In this document: positions 49,101-53,432 of the stretch, one piece after another
Numbering within the stretch: the first letter of the stretch is position 1
How the letters are laid out: every line of letters begins with the position of its first letter
DNA from: Methanobrevibacter sp.
GTDB taxonomy: Archaea; Methanobacteriota; Methanobacteria; Methanobacteriales; Methanobacteriaceae
Reading direction: 5' to 3'
DNA length: 53,432 nt
Assembly (NCBI RefSeq): GCF_015062935.1
Contig: NZ_SUTM01000018.1
Span: forward strand, 1 to 53,432
Translations under genes and position numbers: made by a program
Notes under the pieces: generated by a model
Database searches by the model: none
Seen by the model: the letters and a program-made list of their open reading frames with translations, nothing else
What the model was told of the DNA's origin: nothing

Positions 49101-52100
49101 GTGATTTGTCGCCGGCAGTTAAATTGCTTATAGGAATTGTAGCAGTACCGTTAACGATTTCAGCAGAGTACTTTTGACCATCAAATGTTACGGTTACATT
49201 ACCAGTAGCATTTTCAGGAACTTTAACAGTGATTGTAGCGGTTTCCCCTTCTGTGACTTCAGTAACATTGACAACGAACGGAGTATCATATTTAGGTCCG
49301 ATTATTGTTGTATTGACTGTAGAGTTGGTGTGAGTGTCATCACCAGAGTATATGACTTCAACATCATTAACGCCAGGAGTTAAATTACCCACTTGAACAA
49401 CAGCAGTACCATTAACAACAGTAGCATTGAATACATTATCTCCAACCTTAATAGTCACATTACCAGTAGCATTATCACCAACAACAACCACAACAGTACC
49501 ATTACCATGATCAACAACAACCAATTCAGGAACTGCCTTAGCATTGCCGACAGTGAAGTTGACTGTTGTGTAGTTTGAAGTGTAGTTGGCATCACCGGCA
49601 TATTCGATGATTGCTGTTTTGTTTCCTGCGGTTAAGTTTTCAACAGTTATGACTGCAGTTCCGTTGTCGATTTCAGCAGTGTATTTTTGACCATCAATTG
49701 TTACAGTCACATTACCAGTAGTATCCTTAGGAACTTTAACAGTAATTGTAGTATTTTCTCCTTCTTTTCCTTCATCAACAGTGACAGCAAACTCAGTATC
49801 CAGTCTTGGAATGGTTACGGTGCCGTTTACTGTTGAATTGGAATGTTTATCATCACCGGAATAGACGACTTCAATATCGTTGACGCCAGGAGTTACATTT
49901 TCTAATGTGATTACGGCAGTTCCGTTGACTATTTCTCCGGTGAAGTTTTTACCATCAACATAAACAGTTACATTACCAGTGGCATTTCCGCCAACGACCA
50001 CAACAACTGTTCCGTTTCCTTGATCAATGACTTTGATATCCTCGGAAGTTACATTGACTTTGGATACTTCAAGTTTTGCTGTGGTATTGCTTGGTCCGAA
50101 TCTGTCAGTTCCGGCGAATGTGACATTTACTGTGTAGTTTCCAACATCCAGTCCTGGAACGACAAGTATTCCGTTACCTCCAGCAACATAAACTGTGTAA
50201 TTTTTACCATCAACATTTACGGTTACATTTCCGTTCAGTTCTTTAGGAGCAGTAATGTTGATTATTGCCATGTCTCCCACTGTGATATTTTCCACTTTAA
50301 CGGAAATGTCTGCTTTAGTTATGTTTACATTAAAGCTAGATGAATTATCTGCTGTATCCCAGTATTCGTCTCCTGAGTATTCAGCAGTTACATGATAAGT
50401 TTTATTCAATAAATTATCGACTTCAAGGGCTATTTCTTGGCCAGGTACGATATCCGCATGATATTTTGTTCCGTCCACATCAATTACAACGAATCCTGTT
50501 GCGTTATCAGGGAGGTTTATAATGATTTTTGCAACTTTACCTGCAGAAGTATCGTTAACATCAATTGTGAGGGTCGGTTTGACTTTAGTCACATTGAATA
50601 TTGCTGAAGTCCAATTGCCTCTGAAGTTGTTGTCTCCTTCATAGATTACGACAACACTGTGGTTTCCTGCTGGCAGATTGGTTAATGTGAGGTTTGCAGT
50701 TCCGTTTGTTATTGGCCTTGTGTAGTTTACGCCGTCGACATTGATTGTTACATTGCCTGTTGCGTTTTTATTGCTGAGTGTTACGTTGATTGTCTCTTTT
50801 CCACCGGTTGCAATATCGTCCACATCAACGTTGACTGTAGTATTGTCTGCGTTTACAAAGAAGAGTGCAGTAGCAGTAGCCTTATTGTAGTTTTCGTTTC
50901 CGTTGAAGGTTACTTCAACAGGATATTCACCTACATTCAAGTTATATAGATATTCATGAGCTTTTTCATTATATGTAGGGAGCGGATTATGTGCTGCTCT
51001 GAGAACTACAATAGCATTATCATCTTCTCTTAAAACAATAGTTTCTTCAGTTCCGTTTACTTTAATTGTAACATTGCCCTCAGCATTTACGCGAACGATA
51101 ATGTGTTCGACTCCACCATAGGTTATGTTTTGAACTTCAATTGTAATTGTTGGATCTTTCTTGAATACTGTGAAGTTCGCTTTTGCTGAACTGTCTGTGT
51201 AGTTTGCATTACCTTTATAATCCACACGTACAGTATAATTGCCTGCATCCAGGAATACTGGCAAGACATATTCATAATTAACTATATCAATATTGCCGAA
51301 AGCAGTTACCATATCTCCGTCTGTAGCATTGAATATGAAAATATCAACTTTACCAGTAGCATTTACATAAATTGTGAATAAGCTTTCCTCGGAGTATGTA
51401 ATGTTTTGAGCAATTACATAAATCGGCATGACTCCTTTTTCCACTGTGAATGTGTTGTTTGCAGTTGCATTCATGTATTTATCATTGCCTGCGAAGTAGA
51501 TTGTCACATTGTAGTTACCTGCAGCCAAGTTTTCAACAGTCAAGTTACCTTTACCTTCAATTATGAATGCAGTGTAGTTTCTGCCGTTGATTTCGACTTT
51601 TATTGGGGCAGTAATGCTTTCAACAGATTCAAATTTGATAAGCTCTTTAGCACCATATGTAATGTCGGTTCCGTTCACGCTGAATGTAGGTTGGATTCTT
51701 AATATTGTGAAGTCAGTGCCGTTGGTGCTTGAGAGGTATTGGTCATCACCGATGTAGGTTACGTTTACAATGTATTTGCCGTTTTCTAAGTTCTTGATTA
51801 CAATAGAACCGTTTCCGTTTGTAGTGTTTACAGTATAGTTGGTTCCGTTAACGTTTACGATTACATATCCTGTAGCGTTTGCTGGAATTGTTACATTTAC
51901 GATTGCATCCATGCCAACCACTGTTGCAGAAGCTGTTACGTTTACTTGTGAACTGCGTTTGGTTACAGTGAAGTTTTGAGTAGTTGAGTTGAATACATAC
52001 TTGTTGTTGCCTTCATAGATTGCAACAACTGTTTTATTACCATAGGTTAGATCTGCAACGTAGAATGTTGCATTTCCTTTGTTGTCAGTCACATTGGTGT

Positions 52101-53432
52101 ATTTCTTACCGTTGATTTCGATTGTTGCGGTTCCACCAGCAATTTCTTTAGGAACGCTTACGATGACTTTGACTGTGTCGCCGACTTTGGCATCAGCAAC
52201 TGTAATGTTCATTGGAGTGTCCCATTTGATTACATGGAAGTTGGTTGTCACTGTCTTGTTGGCATATTTGGCGTCACCGAATGTGGCATTAACCACATAT
52301 TTGCCTGCAATTATTTTATTCAAGCTCAATGTAGCAACACCATGATTAATTGTAGCGTTTCCAGCAAATGAACCGTTTACATAAATTGAGACATTGCCGG
52401 TTACATCCTCTGGGACATTGACAACGATGGTAGTGTTTACTCCGACTTTGGTATCAGGAGCAGTCACGTTCATGTCATAACATGCAAATTTATGGACATT
52501 TACCTTATTTATTTGAGTGGTTGATGCATTTGTGAAGTTTCTATCACCACTATAGTTAGCTATGACAGTGTAATTACCTACATTTAATTGTTTAATTACG
52601 ATTTTTGCAACACCGTTTTCAATAGGGCTTGAGTAGTTTTCACCGTTTACAGTAATGTTAATGTTACCAGTAGTGCCAGGAGTAATGTGGACCACGACAG
52701 TAGCGTTTCTAGCAGAACTTACTTCAACTGTTTCAATTGTGATTACAGGAGTGACTTGTCTAACTTCAAATGATCTGTTAACCTTATTGGTGTTGTTGAC
52801 ATTGTATCTGCCGTCACCGGAATAGTTAGCATAAACTGTGTAGTTATCGGCTGCAAGGCCATCAACAATCCAGTTGACCTTACCTTTAACGACAGGTAAA
52901 GTTATATTTCTGGTTTCATTGATTCTGATTGTAATGAAGCCGGTTGCATCAGGTCTAACAGTGACTGTGATGTTTGCATTTTGAGCATAATCAATACTAT
53001 CAACACTAATGACCATAGTAGTGTTCACTTTGGTCATTTCAAATGTCTTGTCGTTGTTAGTATCAGTCAAGTATTGGCTGTCACCAAGATATGTTGCATG
53101 GACATAGTAGGTTCCGTTTCCAAGACCTTTGATTTGTACGGATCCAGCGCCACCAGTTAGGTTAATTGTGTAGTTAGTGCCGTTCACATTAACAGTCACA
53201 TATCCTGTAGCATTGCTTTGCACACTGACCTCAATGGTTGCATTGCCACCAACTGAATTTCCTCTGGCCACAACACTTAAATCAGACACACGTTTGGACA
53301 CAGTGAAGTTACTGGTAGTAGAGTTAAACATGTATTTAGCATCTCCACCATAGGTTGCAACAACAGTCTTATCACCATAAGTTATGGAAGGAACAGTAAA
53401 GCTAGCAACACCATTAGCATCAGTAGTAGACT
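43132..53432 (-). CDS. Giant adhesin-like surface protein with Ig-like repeats (5' end outside window)
   Basis: The open frame continues without a stop to the right edge; at least 3,430 residues are visible and the N terminus is missing. It consists almost entirely of Ig-like beta-sandwich repeats of about 85-90 residues (ending YSGDDxY...FTV), roughly 38-39 in view. They are rich in Asn-X-Ser/Thr sequons (NATGNVTV) and almost lack Cys. The middle (45.2-50.0 kb) is a near-identical 172-residue two-domain repeat. A Gly/Asn linker, the motif YPTGNP, a membrane helix (about WILLLVLLTIG) and a basic tail RRRFRK end it. It probably projects through the pseudomurein wall and mediates adhesion. The binding partner is unknown. 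Confidence 0.92.
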   Translation of the reverse strand, partial: STTDANGVASFTVPSITYGDKTVVATYGGDAKYMFNSTTSNFTVSKRVSDLSVVARGNSVGGNATIEVSVQSNATGYVTVNVNGTNYTINLTGGAGSVQIKGLGNGTYYVHATYLGDSQYLTDTNNDKTFEMTKVNTTMVISVDSIDYAQNANITVTVRPDATGFITIRINETRNITLPVVKGKVNWIVDGLAADNYTVYANYSGDGRYNVNNTNKVNRSFEVRQVTPVITIETVEVSSARNATVVVHITPGTTGNINITVNGENYSSPIENGVAKIVIKQLNVGNYTVIANYSGDRNFTNASTTQINKVNVHKFACYDMNVTAPDTKVGVNTTIVVNVPEDVTGNVSIYVNGSFAGNATINHGVATLSLNKIIAGKYVVNATFGDAKYANKTVTTNFHVIKWDTPMNITVADAKVGDTVKVIVSVPKEIAGGTATIEINGKKYTNVTDNKGNATFYVADLTYGNKTVVAIYEGNNKYVFNSTTQNFTVTKRSSQVNVTASATVVGMDAIVNVTIPANATGYVIVNVNGTNYTVNTTNGNGSIVIKNLENGKYIVNVTYIGDDQYLSSTNGTDFTILRIQPTFSVNGTDITYGAKELIKFESVESITAPIKVEINGRNYTAFIIEGKGNLTVENLAAGNYNVTIYFAGNDKYMNATANNTFTVEKGVMPIYVIAQNITYSEESLFTIYVNATGKVDIFIFNATDGDMVTAFGNIDIVNYEYVLPVFLDAGNYTVRVDYKGNANYTDSSAKANFTVFKKDPTITIEVQNITYGGVEHIIVRVNAEGNVTIKVNGTEETIVLREDDNAIVVLRAAHNPLPTYNEKAHEYLYNLNVGEYPVEVTFNGNENYNKATATALFFVNADNTTVNVDVDDIATGGKETINVTLSNKNATGNVTINVDGVNYTRPITNGTANLTLTNLPAGNHSVVVIYEGDNNFRGNWTSAIFNVTKVKPTLTIDVNDTSAGKVAKIIINLPDNATGFVVIDVDGTKYHADIVPGQEIALEVDNLLNKTYHVTAEYSGDEYWDTADNSSSFNVNITKADISVKVENITVGDMAIINITAPKELNGNVTVNVDGKNYTVYVAGGNGILVVPGLDVGNYTVNVTFAGTDRFGPSNTTAKLEVSKVNVTSEDIKVIDQGNGTVVVVVGGNATGNVTVYVDGKNFTGEIVNGTAVITLENVTPGVNDIEVVYSGDDKHSNSTVNGTVTIPRLDTEFAVTVDEGKEGENTTITVKVPKDTTGNVTVTIDGQKYTAEIDNGTAVITVENLTAGNKTAIIEYAGDANYTSNYTTVNFTVGNAKAVPELVVVDHGNGTVVVVVGDNATGNVTIKVGDNVFNATVVNGTAVVQVGNLTPGVNDVEVIYSGDDTHTNSTVNTTIIGPKYDTPFVVNVTEVTEGETATITVKVPENATGNVTVTFDGQKYSAEIVNGTATIPISNLTAGDKSLIVEYAGDDNYASNYTIGNFTVDEAKVVPDMKVIDQGNGTVVVVVGDNASGNVTIKVGDKEYNSTVVNGTAVVQLDGNVTPGTHEVDVIYSGDDTHEATNATVEITAPKYSTEVKVDASEVTEGEPLVVTVEVPDGATGNVTVYIDGKEYPCEIKDGVAVVTIDDLTAGNKTYVVEYSGDGNFSANYTIGNVTVKEAKSTPDMKVIDQGNGTVVVVIGDDATGNVTVKVGDKEFNATVVNGTAVVQLDGNVTPGTHEVEIIYSGDATHEAANSTANITAPKYDSSIDVVIGEAKEGEQFNVTVKVPDGATGDVIVNVGGKNYTGTVKDGEVIVTVDNLTAGDHTIAVVYTGDDNFTGTYSIGNLTVEKAKEVPDMKVIDQGNGTVVVVVGDNATGNVTVKVDGKEYNATVVNGTAVVTLDGNVTPGTHEIEVIYSGDDTHNATSTDANITAPKYDTPIDLEIGEAKEGENTTITVKVPEGTTGDVVVSVGGKNYTAPIENGKAVVTVDDLTPGNHTIAVEYFGDDNYVANYTIGNLTVVKAKETPDMKVIDQGNGTVVVVVGDNATGNVTVKVGDKEYNATVVNGTAVVQLDGNVTPGTHEVEVIYSGDDTHDAANATSEITAPKYDAPIEVEIGDAKEGEPTVITVTVPDDATGNVTVSVGGKDYTVPVENGKAVVTVDNLTDGDHTIAVKYSGDDNYAGNSSVGNLTVEKALVNPDVKVIDQGNGTVVVVVGDNATGNVTIKVGDKEYNATVVNGTAIVELDGNVTPGTHEVEVIYSGDDTHEAANATSEITAPKYDAPIEVEIGDAKEGEPTVITVKVPENATGNVTVSVGGKDYTVPVEDGKAVVTVDNLTDGDHTIAVVYSGDDNYVGNSSVGNLTVEKALVNPDVKVIDQGNGTVVVVVGDNATGNVTIKVGDKEYNATVVNGTAVVQLDGNVTPGTHEIEVIYSGDDTHNATSTDANITAPKYDTPIDLEIGEAKEGENTTITVKVPEGTTGDVVVSVGGKNYTAPIENGKAVVTVDDLSPGNHTIAIEYFGDDNYIANYTVGNLTVDKAKVVPDMKIIDQGNGTVVVVVGDNATGNVTIKVGDKEYNATVVNGTAVVQLDGNVTPGTHEVEIIYSGDDTHDAANATSEITAPKYDAPIEVEIGDAKEGESVTVTVTVPDDATGNVTVSVGGKDYTVPVENGKAVVTVDNLTDGDHTIAVKYSGDDNYAGNSSVGNLTVEKAKETPDMKVIDQGNGTVVVVVGDNATGNVTIKVGDKEYNATVVNGTAVVQLDGNVTPGDHEVEIIYSGDDTHEAANTTSVIKGAKLDTPLDITVENIKVGDKETIVVNVPEGVTGSITIEIDGETYTAPIEDGKATFSVENLDQGKKSVFVKYDGDENYNANTTTAQFEVDKRPTEVTATVEDIYVGETLKVTVKLPENATGQVLIDIDGVGYYVNITNGTGVAEIPHLTNGVYDVNVTYTGDDQYMPSHTSATFKVEKIESFVIPMATNIMVGENENIKLLVPNDATGNVTVIIDGEEYNFNLDDGTLTTTEGAGKYTVAVSGGNGQLVISGLPKGEYYVSVRYNGDEKYLPATNTTLFTVSKIDTKIDEVDQGNGTLVIKLPEDATGNVTVKIGDETFTAKVENGTAVINLENATPGVHEAEIYYSGDNNYASKTDKITVEVPKYNAPIDAAANDINVGETVVIVVNVPQKATGTVTVEVDGKSYTGQIKDGKAEISIPDLTAGDKTAHIEYGGDDNYLENSTSVSFTVSKVKSTISASGKDITAGKDEVITVNVPKDAIGQVLVEINGVGYYGDIVNGVAKVIVPKLAAGKYTAKVTYGGDGKYLENSTTVKFTVEKAKSKISATGDEIMVGDDATVTIKLPTDATGIVTITIDGKTYTAQVFNGKAIVSIPGLAAGTYKATVVYSGDDKYGPTTTVTYVVVNDNNNGTNGNGSNEITLDVSEGGVSLSDYPTGNPLWILLLVLLTIGSNEIRRRFRK
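45170..48270 (-). repeat. 1,548-nt block duplication (three repeat units) within the array
   Basis: The variant unit carrying PKYDTPIDLEIGEAKEGEN occurs twice (marker TTCTAAGTCA at 46171 and 47719), exactly 1,548 bases (3 x 516) apart. Flanking units match in the same order, so units 5-7 and 8-10 (protein order) form a duplicated block. Confidence 0.8.
45170..50040 (-). repeat. 516-nt tandem repeat array in the giant adhesin gene
   Basis: Ten copies of a two-Ig-domain unit are recognised by the segment VIDQGNGTVVVVVGDNATGN. An internal marker, GTAGCATTAT on the plus strand or its variants, occurs at 45341, 45857, 46373, 46889, 47405, 47921, 48437 and 48953, spaced exactly 516 bases. The last two, at 49466 and 49979, are spaced 513. 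Central copies are nearly identical at DNA level; those at the N-terminal side are more diverged. Confidence 0.9.

Noticed and set aside
45202-49578. A family of similar plus-strand open frames (about 60-83 codons) recurring every 516 bases
   Set aside because: They are antisense shadows of the adhesin repeat; their similarity follows from the repeat itself, and they have no consistent ribosome-binding site or independent coding bias.
45170-50040. CRISPR array or other spaced-repeat locus
   Set aside because: The periodicity lies within one continuous reading frame, units are 516 bases with no unique spacers, and no cas genes are present.

Overview
The window reads as a chromosomal segment of a pseudomurein-walled methanogen of the order Methanobacteriales, most likely Methanobrevibacter or a close relative. 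The evidence is the AT-rich sequence, archaeal information-processing genes (P0/P1 stalk proteins, Spt5, TFE, pelota, Cdc48, archaeal AlaS and ATP-dependent ligase), a methanogenesis marker protein 8, MurG/MraY-like wall enzymes, BRE/TATA promoters, and two large adhesin-like surface proteins with Asn/Thr-rich Ig-like repeats. This genus call is inference. No phage, CRISPR array or intact insertion sequence was seen. Layout: (1) 1-9950, mostly minus strand: thiI, alaS and the classic archaeal cluster ftsZ, secE, spt5, rpl11, rpl1, rpl10 (P0), rpl12 (P1), plus a pyruvate-kinase-C-like protein. The 59-codon secE gene is easily missed. (2) 10026-15734, mostly plus: a CofE-like paralogue, TFE, an HD protein, an ArcS-type archaeosine protein with a PUA domain, an MIP18-family Fe-S factor, tRNA-Ile(GAU), an ACT-domain regulator, hypC (minus) and a Lpd-like flavoprotein. 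(3) 15743-18871, minus: pelota followed by MraY-like and MurG-like wall genes. (4) 19115-30164, mixed: tyrA, cdc48, a DEDDh exonuclease with no normal start codon, methanogenesis marker 8, thiC overlapping an ATP-dependent DNA ligase, a queuosine-precursor-type transporter, a membrane-tethered OB-fold protein and a phosphoglucosamine-mutase-type enzyme. (5) 30323-35072, minus, one tight five-gene run: GlmU-like nucleotidyltransferase, gamma carbonic anhydrase, hisC, nrdG-type activase and an ASCH-TPR protein. (6) 35231-53432: rubredoxin, a secreted beta-helix/papain-protease adhesin, a second phosphoglucosamine mutase with apgM and a DUF92 membrane protein, an intergenic palindromic element, and a giant adhesin of at least 3,430 residues that runs off the right edge. 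Functionally, GlmM- and GlmU-type enzymes can supply UDP-GlcNAc. The MraY/MurG pair can use such sugars for pseudomurein lipid intermediates, and the two adhesins are exported to or through that wall. ArcS and the precursor transporter point to archaeosine tRNA modification. Less routine signals are: compact hairpins that include or touch stop codons at many genes, often followed by a T-run; a 73-nt nested palindrome plus a T-tailed hairpin at 42776-42890; an exact 516-nt repeat array with a 1,548-nt block duplication in the giant adhesin; a probable AUU start; and structured leaders of the L11/L1 operon and tRNA-Ile.
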